Under the pieces are notes generated by a model. The model saw nothing but the letters and a program-made list of their open reading frames with translations, searched no databases and had not been told where the DNA came from. 64,000 bases of DNA, from NCBI GenBank assembly GCA_946965045.2, contig OX337231.1, positions 1,426,001-1,490,000 of the forward strand. The letters run 5' to 3'. Origin of the DNA: Epithemia pelagica. Its lineage: Eukaryota; Bacillariophyta; Bacillariophyceae; Surirellales; Surirellaceae. A program made the translations under genes and the position numbers. Below, piece by piece: positions 31,261-41,821 of this stretch. How positions within the stretch are numbered: the first letter of the stretch is position 1; every line of letters begins with the position of its first letter.

Positions 31261-32090
31261 TTTGCAGCCTGGTTTGTTGTTTCAAAGATGGGATCGAGTA
31301 AAGGTGTTGTTGTGCACCAGCGTTCCCTAGTTTGTGTAATGCAATCGATATGGATCTTCAAGAAGTCTACACACCATAGGACACCATACAGGTGCAACAA
31401 CAAGACAAGTCATGTCGGCAAGAAAAAGTGAGAATGACTCTGGGAGTTGAGAGGGCCTATCTCTACGAGGCACTTGGCACTGCAAGTCTTCTGGGCCCTG
31501 TGCTCGGATGGCGTGCGCTTCCCGCGCTCCAGCTAGCTTCAGGAGTCGCGGAAAGCAGTCCGTACGTCGATGGTCGCTTTCCACATCGTTGTTGCCATTT
31601 TTCTATTGCTGAAGAGGTTGATGTAATTGCTTTCATCATGGTAAGTGTGTTGCTAAGTCTCATGGGGCACCTTCTTGGTAGTATGTACTTTACAAGTAGC
31701 CAGATGTGCTCCAAAATGTGCTGCAGTTTCCGTATCTGGAGTACTTGAAAAGTAAATGCTACCAGTAAGCAGGCTCCCGATCATTGCCTCCTCCTTGTGA
31801 TCTCCGAATTTCACAAATTCCGCTCTTACCTTTGCTTACGCTTGGGATGGAACCGAATGGCTCAATCTACTCCATAGCCCCATTCCTGTTCTGAGGCAGC
31901 CTTATCTCTTTTGACCTGTATGGAAGAATGTGCATGCGTGCAAAAGGACGGAAACAGTGTCGTGCATTGCTTGAAGACACCAGGGGAAGACGATGAATGT
32001 AAAGCACAACGAAATGCCTACTTCATGTGCAAACACTCCCAATTGAACATGAGAACACGTATTCGGGGAGTGCGAACGTACTGACAATCT
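31261..32090. other. intergenic, 0.83 kb
   Basis: Open frames here are short and overlap on both strands without family features. I support no gene. The stretch holds the promoter side of the esterase-like gene and the 3' side of the repeat-bearing gene. Confidence 0.4.
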
Positions 32091-33836
32091 TCAAGATACA
32101 GAAACGAGATCTATTATACTTAGCAACACAGCCCCCAGCTTTCTTTTGTGGAGTGATCCAGTCTTGATCGAGGCAGAACTAACTGCTCGGTACGCAGCAA
32201 GGTTTATGCATCCAATCCTTCCGCTTCCCACAAGTCTGGAAAAAACCTCCAAGTTAGACAGTTCAATCTTCACTCTAGCACCAGCATTCACGATTCTAAT
32301 GTTATACGTACCTTGTAGAATATCCACCATTTGCGGAAGGGGCACATTCATGGGAAACCGTGTAGGAACCTGATTGTTGGGATTGTTGCTACTTTTGACC
32401 GAAGATAGAAAAATGATATCAATGATTTCGTCCACGTCCAGCGTAGTTGCCCCCGGTTTGGGTGGAGGTGGCACCTCCTCATAATTCTTCCGTTGCGGTG
32501 ATGATGTTTGATCCCTGCTTAACCATTGCTTTCGAGACTCTTCCCACATTCTTAATCCTTCATTCACCCAATCATCATGGCTAGCGTTTGTTGGGTTTTC
32601 TTCATTGTCTGTTTTAGCTTGGGCTTTAGGTGGAGGTTTCGATGTGGCTGTGTCTGGATCCTTCAGAGATGTGCCCTTGTCAGTTGATGGGAGCGATGCA
32701 GAAGGTGGAGGCTTCTTCTGTCTAGTCATGGCTGTATCCATAGTTAAAATGGTGTCATCTAAATCAACCACATTTGATACGACCGCCGTTGGGGCTGGCT
32801 TCAATATTGCTGTGTCCTTTGTCATTATGGTATCATCCAAATCAACCAGACCCGTTGCTTGTTCATTGGACGCTGATACAGTTGGGTTTGATGGTCTTGA
32901 GATGGCGGTATCATGGGTTACCATTGTATCATTAAGACCCTCCGTTCCAGTCGGTTTTAGCATCCTCGGTAGATCCAATGTTGTGTCGAGCGTTCCGATG
33001 GTAACATCTAGATCAACTGGACCATGACCACTAGATTCTGGAACATTCGATGCAGATACAGAGGGTTTTTGCGACAATGGTGTTTGATCCATATTGTACG
33101 ATGAACTTTGCTGACATTGGCTTTGTTTCAGGTCCATCGCAACGAGATGCTCCGCTCTATAACCGTGAACAGAATGTATGTAGCTTGGCGCAGTGTCTTT
33201 CTCGTCGTTTGCGTTGAGTTCGTCCTGGTCGAAAACAGCTCCTCTATGCCGTATTCTTTCCTCCTTGTTATCCATATCCTTGAAGATTTCTTGTTGAATT
33301 GAGTCAGATTTCACAGCCATGTCACCGTTCTCGTCTTGGCGTTTCTGGCCGTCGTCATGGGCAGTGTATTCGTCGACTTTCTCATCCCCTACAGAGCCCC
33401 GAACGACACTGGAAGATCCAAAATTCCCACCCAGGACTATTTTTTGAAGTGTTTCGGAGGACATGTCGACATTTGCGCTTTCGTCGTCTCCATTCTCTTT
33501 GTCTGGGTGTTGTTTGTCTGCCCGAGCTGACGACATACTGTGATCGTTTGTCAGTTCTTCTTGAGTCTGTTCTTCGTGCTGGAAGTTCTCTAATGGCTCA
33601 CTCGCAACCCCCACTTCTTGTCCCGGTTTGGACCAGTCTGGACCAGAATTTATTTGGTCGGTCGTCTCCCTTTTTGTGCCATCACCATTCGCCGTACCGG
33701 GCCGTACCGCTGTATTACTTCTTTCTTCGGCCGCTTGATGCTCTTCCAAGGAATCTGCACGATTGTACAGTGGGGTAGGTCCAGTCGTTGCTGTGTTTGT
33801 TGAACTTGTGGATGGTGAATTTGGTGCGGCTTCCAT
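32091..33836 (-). CDS. disordered protein with DLDDTI-x-T-x-DTA repeats
   Basis: The roughly 581-residue product is rich in Ser, Thr, Asp, Glu and Pro, and disordered for most of its length. Between about residues 275 and 390 four imperfect units recur: DLDVTIGTLDTTL, LNDTMVTHDTAI, DLDDTIMTKDTAI and DLDDTILTMDTAM, each followed by a Pro/Ser spacer of 15-25 residues. The C-terminal third has NYEEVPPPPKPGATTLDVDEIIDIIFL and a more ordered end. A donor-like CAAGGTACGT near 32309 and AG sites further on mean the last 70 residues may be differently spliced. No known domain. Thr residues in DT-x-x-T units could be phosphorylation sites (inference). The start is the ATG at 33836. Confidence 0.65.
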   Translation of the reverse strand: MEAAPNSPSTSSTNTATTGPTPLYNRADSLEEHQAAEERSNTAVRPGTANGDGTKRETTDQINSGPDWSKPGQEVGVASEPLENFQHEEQTQEELTNDHSMSSARADKQHPDKENGDDESANVDMSSETLQKIVLGGNFGSSSVVRGSVGDEKVDEYTAHDDGQKRQDENGDMAVKSDSIQQEIFKDMDNKEERIRHRGAVFDQDELNANDEKDTAPSYIHSVHGYRAEHLVAMDLKQSQCQQSSSYNMDQTPLSQKPSVSASNVPESSGHGPVDLDVTIGTLDTTLDLPRMLKPTGTEGLNDTMVTHDTAISRPSNPTVSASNEQATGLVDLDDTIMTKDTAILKPAPTAVVSNVVDLDDTILTMDTAMTRQKKPPPSASLPSTDKGTSLKDPDTATSKPPPKAQAKTDNEENPTNASHDDWVNEGLRMWEESRKQWLSRDQTSSPQRKNYEEVPPPPKPGATTLDVDEIIDIIFLSSVKSSNNPNNQVPTRFPMNVPLPQMVDILQGTYNIRIVNAGARVKIELSNLEVFSRLVGSGRIGCINLAAYRAVSSASIKTGSLHKRKLGAVLLSIIDLVSVS

Positions 33837-34109
33837 GATTTCCACTCCTCCGAGTCCTCTCTAGAGCATCATCGTCGGTGGCAAAACGGCTTCTTGTTTT
33901 CTTCGAAGTGGTCGTCGTGTGTCGTGCAAAACTTCCGTGTCGCGCGTTCTGTGGTCTGGGCTCTACTAGGGCTGCTACCTCTATCGTTGTTAGTTGCTAG
34001 CGATGGGCTCTTTGAGATTGAGATGGGTCTAAAGACTACCGAGTATAGTTCATCGCACATTTTGATTCGTTTCATTAGAAAAGCAGCAACGCTACTGTTA
34101 AGAATGTAT

Positions 34110-36270
34110 CTATTTGGCCATTAACAATGCAGGTTGTTTCGCGGCGGCCATTTTCTCGATAGCATGCCACTTCTCGTTCAAGGCATCCAACTTCTTTTTC
34201 GCTTCCTCTTCTTCCCGGAAGTGCGCAGCCGTGCACTTGTCATAGAGAGTCAAGTCGTACTCCATGTACATCTTCAGTACATTTTGGGCCAATCCTTCCA
34301 CAGTCGCATTCCAGTGCCCGGAGGAATTCTTGTACAGCGGTCCGTAGATAATCGGAAGAACAGTCTGTGCGTTCAGTCGCGATAAGCATCCAGAGTTTAC
34401 CAAATGCTCATTATTCCATAAAAATAGGGCTCGCTCCACAACTTGAAAGTGATCCGAATCGAGACAACGCGCCAAGTTCGTAAAGAGCATTGTGCTGACT
34501 TGGGCCAGCTGATCAGCACCGAGAAGCTCCAGAATTTCTTCCAGTTCATTCAAAAACATGACCTGTTTACCACTACAACTCCATGGCCAGCATTTGAAGA
34601 AGCCATTGAGAATTGGAGTTGCCGTGTCAGCATCTTTCTCCACGTATTGAATGATACAATACGACAACTGTTGGTGGTAAAGCGCCACACATTTGGGCTT
34701 GTGCAAGGGAATGAGCGCTCTCACCAAAAACTGTAAATGCTCTTTCTTGAGTGGAATTGCAAAACCATTAATGATGGAGCCCAGAATTTCGAGCAACTCC
34801 CCAATTCCATTGTGACGCTCGGTTTCATAAACAAATCGATAAAAGACGTTGGAAATGGCTCTCCGAATAAAGGATCTGTGCGACATGAATTTCCCGTAGA
34901 TACGGTGAAGAATCGTTTTGAGGTAGTCACGTTCGCGAGGGTCCTCACTGTCAAAGAGTTCCACGAGTTGAAGACAGAACTTTTGATCCACATACTTCTT
35001 CGCCGCCTTGGCGTTCACTTCCGAGCTCACAATGAATCGAAGGAAAAACTCATAGGCAACCTGGAGATGGGGCCATGCAGGTTCCAAGACGGGCTCATCT
35101 TCTTCCGGATCAAAATCATCCGTAGCAGGAGGTAACGCGCGGCAGACATTCGCAGATACCATTGCCATCAAGTCCCCCATGACGGATTCGGTGAAAATCT
35201 TTTGGCCCGCAGGTGTGTTTACATAATCCACAAGCTCCAAAAGAGTTTGACGTTTCATGTCTTTTCCCCGTTTATCAGCTGTTGGATCGTCAAACGAAAA
35301 GATAACACTACAAAGTTTCAGTTTGTGCACAAACAGTTCTTCGCGTTTGGTAGGTGGTGCATCGCGAAGTGCTGGCAGGTCTTTCAAGGCGGATCGGTCC
35401 GCACCCGGTGTTTTGACCTGAACTCTCTCCAAGTCGGCTCCTCCAACATGACCACCATGTTTCTTTTCAGGTGTACTCTGTACCTTCTTCGAAAGAGCGG
35501 CAGCAGCAGAAGGGGCAAGGGACATGGAAGCATTGGCTCTAGGAGCCCGACGTTTTTGGTCCGCCTGAGCAGCCGCAGCAGTGTCGGAATCCACCTGCAA
35601 AAAACAACTAGTAGGTGAGTATCATTCCAGTCAACTTGACTACAAAACAGACAGTCCCCAAACACACCAGAACACTTGGTCTCAGGTCATCTTGGTGGAG
35701 TGGAAGCATTCGCGTTAAACGAGGTGTCAATCGATCTCTTCTCCTCGTTCGAAACTTTTGTGCACACGCTTTGTCATCCAGCGGCAAGTGGTATTTGGTG
35801 GTGGTCAATGCCTTTGGTCGAGGCGACAGCCACTCCAACATCAAAGGTATGATTCCTCTGTCACAGACATTGCGAACAGGTTCTGGAAGATACGATGAGC
35901 GAGGAATCTTTTGGGGCGCTTCACTTTGACAGGGTTGGTTGGTCGGTACAGTCGTTTCGACGACATCGTCCGAAGAAGTGTCTAAATCCAGCATGCACAT
36001 CCACGACGATGTAACGTAACACGGTCCATTCAAATCGTCATTCAACGCTGACGCATCTTGAAACTCGGGAAGATACGGGATCTCGTTCTCTTCCCCTTCT
36101 CCTGGAGAGGAAAACGGTGGCGAAGATAGTTCTGGAGAACCATTCGAGGAGCCATTCGAGCCAGTAGATTGCGATGGAGACTCGGGCATGGACATGGTGA
36201 CAAACGATGATGTATACCAAAACCCAGGATCCAGTGGAGCATCCACTTCGTACTCCACTTCGACCAACAT
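34110..36270 (-). CDS. PP2A B56 (B') regulatory subunit, probably two exons
   Basis: Exon 2 (35594-34110, 494 residues) is a clear B56 subunit. It has PAWPHLQVAYEFFLRFI, DSEDPRERDYLKTILHRIYG, RAISNVFYRFVYE, EILGSIINGFAIPLKKEH, HKPKCVALYHQQLSYCI, and FTNLARCLDSDHFQVVERAL, the HEAT-like repeats that bind the PP2A scaffold and LxxIxE substrates. It begins directly after an acceptor, TTTTTTGCAG. In the same orientation 36270-35668 is open for 201 codons from an ATG, and a possible donor (CTG-GTGTGT) gives a 73-base intron in phase, for a total of about 695 residues. The N-terminal extension is Ser/Pro/Glu-rich. Alternatively translation starts at Met in MSLAPSAAAAL (35531). The B56 call is firm; exon 1 is tentative. 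Confidence 0.8.
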
Positions 36271-36564
36271 CGTGCCGGACCCTTCCCGTGTTTACCTACG
36301 GTCCCACGAACATCCACAAGACAGAGACGCGCTGATTGCGTGGATTGCCCATGGGAACTTGCACCGAGGTGCAATCTCTCTCACCCCGCACGACGGAGAC
36401 GAACGAGTCCACGAATTTTCGCACTACATAGCGCGAACACAAATTTGCAACGAGCGCGCCCGCAATAAATGGCCAATACGCCAACGAATATAGTCCCGGC
36501 AAAAACGAGTCACGATGGAATTTGGAATCCACGGAAATCGACGTAACGAAACGAGAAAACGAAC

Positions 36565-36796
36565 GACGACCATGAAAGGAGGTACCGTTGTCCACCTTGT
36601 TTGCTTCCTTCGTCCGTTCTTGACGTAATCCTCGAATCATGATCGCGAATTTGCAATCCATGGAACGACTCAACGAAAAAGGACCAACCAACAAAAGAAC
36701 AAACGAACAGGATGACCATGTCCGGACGGATTGTTGGGGACCCACCTTGTTTGCTTGCTTCTTTCCTCCTTTACGTAACCCTCGAATCATTTTGAT
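36565..36796. repeat. imperfect direct duplication upstream of the B56 gene
   Basis: Two copies of about 85-90 bases (36565-36645 and 36702-36796) share GACCATG, CCACCTTGTTTGCTT, then CGTAA-CCTCGAATCAT. The copies lie about 137 bases apart in the region between the B56 gene and PIG-X, with no supported gene. Confidence 0.65.
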
Positions 36797-37174
36797 GATT
36801 GCAGATTGATTGGATTGACTCGAAAGATGGAAATGGAAGGTAGGAAGATGGAGCTGAAACGATCGCCGCTGTACTCTGTTGTTATGTCTCTGTCCTCTTT
36901 GTCTTTACACTCCAAAGCTCCTCCACGGTGTGCGGTGCACAGCGCGATGGTATGGGGAGTGGGAGTGGGGCCCGGGTTTTCGCGATAAGTCTAGAGTAGA
37001 TAGTACAGAAGGGTGCACAGGAGCCCTGTACTGTTTTATCGACAGTAATACGGGACTCAATCAATCACATCTATCGTTCAAACCTTACCCTGATAACATG
37101 AGACTACTCCTACTCCTAACTTACTCCTACTCCCCTAATCTCATCAAGGACAGGGAACTTCTACATACCATCTC

Positions 37175-38458
37175 TCATGAGATCGCCATGGCCATTCCAC
37201 GGAGTAGGAACACGGTTCCAATCAGTGACGTCGTTATGGTGACCAAGAGGACCGGTATTAGATCAAACGCATAACCAGTCGCTACTTGGAACTGGATGGG
37301 TCCCTGGATTGCCGAAACAAAGGATTGTTGCTTCCAAAGCAACGTGCCTTCTACATTTTGGAATTCCTCCGCCACTGCTACAACCGCCGGTGAAAGAAGG
37401 GTAATCCATGGAGGTGAATCCGTCTCGGTCTGGAGGGGCTCGGGATAGCGAATGTGCAACAAGGTATCCCAGTGAAACCGCCATTCGTCTCCCATATCGT
37501 TCGGATACACGTAGGTTCCTTGAACTCGGTAGAGGATTGTATGCGATGGACTCACAAAGGATGGCTCCTCCTGGTCGATCACAATGTGGGGATGAGTCAT
37601 CAAGTCAATGGTTGTGGTGGCATCTTGTTTGTCACCAACTTGGAAGGCATCTTCCACGTTAATAAACAATCCTGAGGGAATGTGTACCACAATCCAAATG
37701 GAAAACTTGGTACTTGATGCGTTGCGGAAATTCACTGGAACGGGTAGTAGCATGCGGAGTTCATGGTGGAGTCTCCGATGCATGCCACCCTCCTCTGATA
37801 GGACCGACGTGACATTGACATGGAAACGGGGTTCTTGCTCCGCCTCACTGGAATTCATTTTGCCACGGAATGTCAGGGACTGACTTCCTGGTAATGAATC
37901 TATCAAATCATAGGACGACAGGAAGCGTTCCAGCAGAGGTGTTGGGGTGGTGCCAGTAGTGTTGGTGTCGATCCAAACTCCGGTTCGTCCTTCCTCATCC
38001 CACACCAAGTATCTCCACACCATGGAAGGCGAAACCACGGAAGAAGGAGATCTTGATGTATCAAAAAGTTCGGTAACAAATAGTAGACTCGGTAGTATCC
38101 AATGGCTCGCTTCATCCAGTGTGAGGTCGGGGAGACGGGTGCTGGCCATCTGGTCGCGACATGTACCATGTGCGTCGTCATTTTGTAAAGGCAGTTGGTG
38201 TCGAGTATTCCAGTATTCCAAAGCGTGATGAATTGCATTGCAGCACTGTTCTCCTGGATTTTCCGATGAAAGGGTTCCATTCGACTCGGGCGATAGTAAA
38301 AAGCACTGGAATTGAAGGATTGTCGATCGAGTGGTTTGCCAGGACGATGCCATGAGCACAACATCACCATTTTCTATCCCATCTCGTCCTTCCAGGGATG
38401 CCCATTGGGCATTTCCCAAAATGGATGCGAAGACAAGGGAAAGCCACAGACAACGCAT
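37175..38458 (-). CDS. PIGX: PIG-X/PBN1-like subunit of GPI mannosyltransferase I
   Basis: The 427-residue protein has a signal peptide (MRCLWLSLVFASILGNAQ), a long luminal region with several N-glycosylation sites, and one C-terminal membrane span (LIPVLLVTITTSLIGTVFLL). The PIG-X/PBN1 domain lies at about 230-400. Family features are ELRMLLPVPVNF, IWIVVHIPSGLFINVEDAF, DQEEPSF, the H-x-RY-P motif in LLHIRYPEPL, and ITLLSPAVVAV. PIG-X stabilises the catalytic PIG-M subunit, which adds the first mannose to the GPI anchor precursor on the luminal ER face. The start ATG at 38458 gives the leader. It is longer than human PIG-X and more like yeast Pbn1 in size. Placed next to genes for surface-type membrane proteins, but a functional link is only inference. 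Confidence 0.82.
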   Translation of the reverse strand: MRCLWLSLVFASILGNAQWASLEGRDGIENGDVVLMASSWQTTRSTILQFQCFLLSPESNGTLSSENPGEQCCNAIHHALEYWNTRHQLPLQNDDAHGTCRDQMASTRLPDLTLDEASHWILPSLLFVTELFDTSRSPSSVVSPSMVWRYLVWDEEGRTGVWIDTNTTGTTPTPLLERFLSSYDLIDSLPGSQSLTFRGKMNSSEAEQEPRFHVNVTSVLSEEGGMHRRLHHELRMLLPVPVNFRNASSTKFSIWIVVHIPSGLFINVEDAFQVGDKQDATTTIDLMTHPHIVIDQEEPSFVSPSHTILYRVQGTYVYPNDMGDEWRFHWDTLLHIRYPEPLQTETDSPPWITLLSPAVVAVAEEFQNVEGTLLWKQQSFVSAIQGPIQFQVATGYAFDLIPVLLVTITTSLIGTVFLLRGMAMAIS

Positions 38459-39081
38459 CTGGTTTGCAGGATCTCATACCACAAAAGATCTCGCATAGGT
38501 AGCCTTGAAACATTTATTTCGAACCTTCTGCCCCTCCCATTGATGTGCCACCGGTCGCGTGTGCCCGCCCCGATCCCCCGAATATTTGGCTCGGCCTTCT
38601 CTTCTTTTGTCCAACCGACTCTTGCAAACTACACGACTGACCACTATGGTGCAAACCCGTATACACTCCATCGTTTGCACTTTTTCAAATGTATGTGACT
38701 TCTTGGACAGAACGGATTCGATACGGATGGGAATCGGATGATTTAGTTAAGCCTACACGACAATTGGACAGTAACAGACAAATAAGTCCGATACTACCGG
38801 TAAACTACGGTTATCCAGGATCTCTCCGACAACTTTTTCTCACAAAAAGACCGATCCACAATCAAAATCAAGCTCTGGCATCAGCAAAACGCAATTTTGC
38901 TGATTGCTGCTGCAAGACAGTTTGTGCTCGTAGGTTGTAGGATTGGGGCTAATCATTCATACGTTGAACGAACGGAGGAGGGCTGCTAGAGCTTCATTAA
39001 TACGGGGGTGTTTGGCACGTTGATACCGAAAAAGAAAATTGGAGGAACTTGTTCCTGGAGCTTCATTGACCCAACAACAGC

Positions 39082-41607
39082 ATGTTTCCTTTCCGTCCAT
39101 TCCTTTTCTCCATTGTGAGTCTGTTGCTCCTCCTGTTGGCATCATCCGTCACGGCCAATGTTGGCCAAGCGCCGGATCGCAACGGTGTTCCCAAGACGGT
39201 CAAGATCACAATTCCAACCGAGATCCCTGAAGGATACGTGAGCTATGATATTCCCCCCATTAGCGTTCAGTTTCGATCGGTCAATACGCTCTCTGGAGAT
39301 CCTGAGAAGGATGCCGCACAACTGCAGTCGGAATTGGCAAACCCACTCAAGAACGTTGTCGGCTTGTTCATCAAAGACAGCTTTGAAATCGAAATCGCCA
39401 AACTGTTAAAGAACGAGGCCGATACGACACCCCCATTGATCTTTGATTTTGTGTCGCTGGATTTTCAAGTTACCATTCGACATCAATTTATTCACGATGC
39501 CCAACGTCGTCGCCTCAACTCTCCAGGAGATGGAGGTATGTGGTACTTGGACTTTTATTCGGACTTTGTGGGGCGCGCTTACTTCATTCAGCCGGAAGAT
39601 GGAGACGCAGGTGGTAGCCTTCTTCCCACCCATGATTACATGCATGATTTGATGTTGGGATGGATCAATCATTATGTTGCTGATACTAGCGACATTGTGG
39701 CTTCCTTTGAGAACAGCAATACACCGCTTTTGGCCAACATTGAATCCCTGAAAATCACGACGGATACAACGGCACCCTATCCTCCAAATGGCAGCCACAA
39801 CAACAACAGCGGAGAAGAGGATTCCGAGTCGGCGCGTAGCAAGTGGGGTCGCGTCATTTTTGCATCCCTGGTGGTCTTTTGTTGCGTGGCACTGGTTGTA
39901 GTCGGGGCCTTGTTGTTCCGATATTCCCTGCCGTATATTGTCCCATACTTTCAAGACCACTCCATTGATGCTACACACAACAAGGGCCCACTAGCAACTG
40001 TGTTCCCCATTCATCATTATCGAAACAGAAGCACCGCGGAAACGCATCAGGATAAAACCATTTCGCCGAATAGGGGATGCGATGGAGACGTTGAGCCTGG
40101 TAGGAATGACCCCTTACCTGGAAGACGAGGGGATGCCGACGAAGAAATGATTATTCGGCAGCAAAACGATCAGTGGCTCAAAGAGAACCGACCGGATCTC
40201 TATGAAGCTGTGCAAAGGTCCACAACCTCTTCAGCTGGCTCGAATCATGCGCATCCATTTGACGAACAAGGGAACAGTCACTCCTCCAGCAAAAAGCGAA
40301 ACTCACAGCCAATGCAGTTCTTGCTTGGAGGGTTGTTCAAGATGCGCAAAGGAAATCCAACCCAAGAAGTCTTACCCCAAAGCAGCGAAGAATTTAGAAT
40401 TTCAGACGACCATGACCTACAAGCATCATTCTCAGAAGGATTGGGTCCCATGGAAGGTGGAGCTCCCAACTGGTGGAACATGGTTGTTCAAGGTCTCACC
40501 GGGAGCAGACTGGCCTGTGAAGAGGACCCATCCAACTACAATTTCGCGTTCCAAGATTTTCCACGACACGACGGAACACCCTGCTTGATTTACAGTGAAA
40601 ATGGAGATGGCTCATCTCAGGTAGTGCGTACTGAAAATGGCACCGCCGACATGTCTCGTCCACTTTCACCCTCGGATCCTCTCAGTAACGATGAATTCAA
40701 GCGAGTTTTGTCTTTGAACGGTGCTGATGATGCCTTCAGTCTTGACGAAAAGCTGGAGGAGGAGGAGTTTGAGGACGAGATTATCATTAGTTCGCCTCTT
40801 CCGAAATCCCAACAGTTTACCGATAAGTTGGAGCGCTTGGTTGCCATGCGCCTTCGGCATTACGAACGTCAAAATTTGTTGGAGAAACACAAAAAGACGC
40901 GCGAACAACGTGAACAAGAAGAGTCTCGCCAACGCGTGCAAGAAGAATCGCGCCAGCGTGAATTAAAGCTTCGACGTCACGAGATGGAATTGGACATGAA
41001 TGAAATTGAAGGCCGATTAGCGCCCCGTTCCATTGCCCGAAGGGATCGGCAGACTTCTGGCGGAACCATGCCCTCGTCTAATTCTCCCACAGATGCACCT
41101 AGAGGGGACCCAATGCGCCAATCGTCTGCTCCGACAATGGAGGTTCGAAAATCACACCGCATAACGGCCAGTGATCCAGACTTTTGCAGCATTTCTTCCA
41201 TTAGCTCCAACGGAAGCTTTTCTTTGAGTGAACGTCCACAGGGGAAGAGGATTCCAGCTCATATTCCTACAACGTCGAGAAAATCGGACAGTCATCTGAA
41301 TAGTCGGACCTCAGTTCCTCGCCACGACTCTGGCAGAATGACCACCATTGATACCTCACCACCAGCAGAGTCGTTGCGTGATGTCATTTACCCCACGCCC
41401 ACTGCTGTGGCATCGAAACATCTACAAAAGTCCAAAATCGGCCGACAACGAAGTCACCGTCGGTGTTCGTCTTATGGAACAGATTCCGCCGACGTGATCA
41501 AAAAGTCACCGTCGGTCGATTGTTTGGATGATAGTCGGAGACGAATTTCCAGTGGGAGGGAAGATGTCATGACATTTGGAATTGCAGCATACACGGATTT
41601 TGTATGA
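39082..41607 (+). CDS. large type I membrane protein with coiled-coil cytosolic tail
   Basis: The 841-residue protein has a signal peptide (FLFSIVSLLLLLLASSVTA), an ectodomain of about 230 residues (EGYVSYDIPPISVQF ... FDFVSLDFQVTIRHQF ... WYLDFYSDFVGRAYF ... LLANIESLKI), a low-complexity Asn/Ser/Glu stalk, and a membrane span at about 258-280 (VIFASLVVFCCVALVVVGALLF). The long cytosolic tail is Ser/Asp-rich and includes a basic coiled coil (ERQNLLEKHKKTREQREQEE and following, about 595-650). No known domain recognised. The ectodomain, with repeated hydrophobic beta-like stretches and a late F-x-G, is similar in plan to those at 23637 and 41822. The ATG at 39082 fits the leader. It is divergent from PIG-X and convergent with the next gene. 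Confidence 0.83.
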   Translation: MFPFRPFLFSIVSLLLLLLASSVTANVGQAPDRNGVPKTVKITIPTEIPEGYVSYDIPPISVQFRSVNTLSGDPEKDAAQLQSELANPLKNVVGLFIKDSFEIEIAKLLKNEADTTPPLIFDFVSLDFQVTIRHQFIHDAQRRRLNSPGDGGMWYLDFYSDFVGRAYFIQPEDGDAGGSLLPTHDYMHDLMLGWINHYVADTSDIVASFENSNTPLLANIESLKITTDTTAPYPPNGSHNNNSGEEDSESARSKWGRVIFASLVVFCCVALVVVGALLFRYSLPYIVPYFQDHSIDATHNKGPLATVFPIHHYRNRSTAETHQDKTISPNRGCDGDVEPGRNDPLPGRRGDADEEMIIRQQNDQWLKENRPDLYEAVQRSTTSSAGSNHAHPFDEQGNSHSSSKKRNSQPMQFLLGGLFKMRKGNPTQEVLPQSSEEFRISDDHDLQASFSEGLGPMEGGAPNWWNMVVQGLTGSRLACEEDPSNYNFAFQDFPRHDGTPCLIYSENGDGSSQVVRTENGTADMSRPLSPSDPLSNDEFKRVLSLNGADDAFSLDEKLEEEEFEDEIIISSPLPKSQQFTDKLERLVAMRLRHYERQNLLEKHKKTREQREQEESRQRVQEESRQRELKLRRHEMELDMNEIEGRLAPRSIARRDRQTSGGTMPSSNSPTDAPRGDPMRQSSAPTMEVRKSHRITASDPDFCSISSISSNGSFSLSERPQGKRIPAHIPTTSRKSDSHLNSRTSVPRHDSGRMTTIDTSPPAESLRDVIYPTPTAVASKHLQKSKIGRQRSHRRCSSYGTDSADVIKKSPSVDCLDDSRRRISSGREDVMTFGIAAYTDFV

Positions 41608-41821
41608 AACGATCCGTGAAAGTGTAGTTTTTCGTGCATACAAAACTTACATCTATTAGTAGACAGTATTACATCATTATTCATTGGATTCAGAATATAA
41701 CTGACGGTTCCAGGACCTCGAATGACTGGGAATCGAGCAGAAAAATACAAATGACCCAGTGGCCGGAAGCACTGGGAGGCAACGTTAACCAGGATAGAAG
41801 TTTCCAGGTACTATGCTTCTC

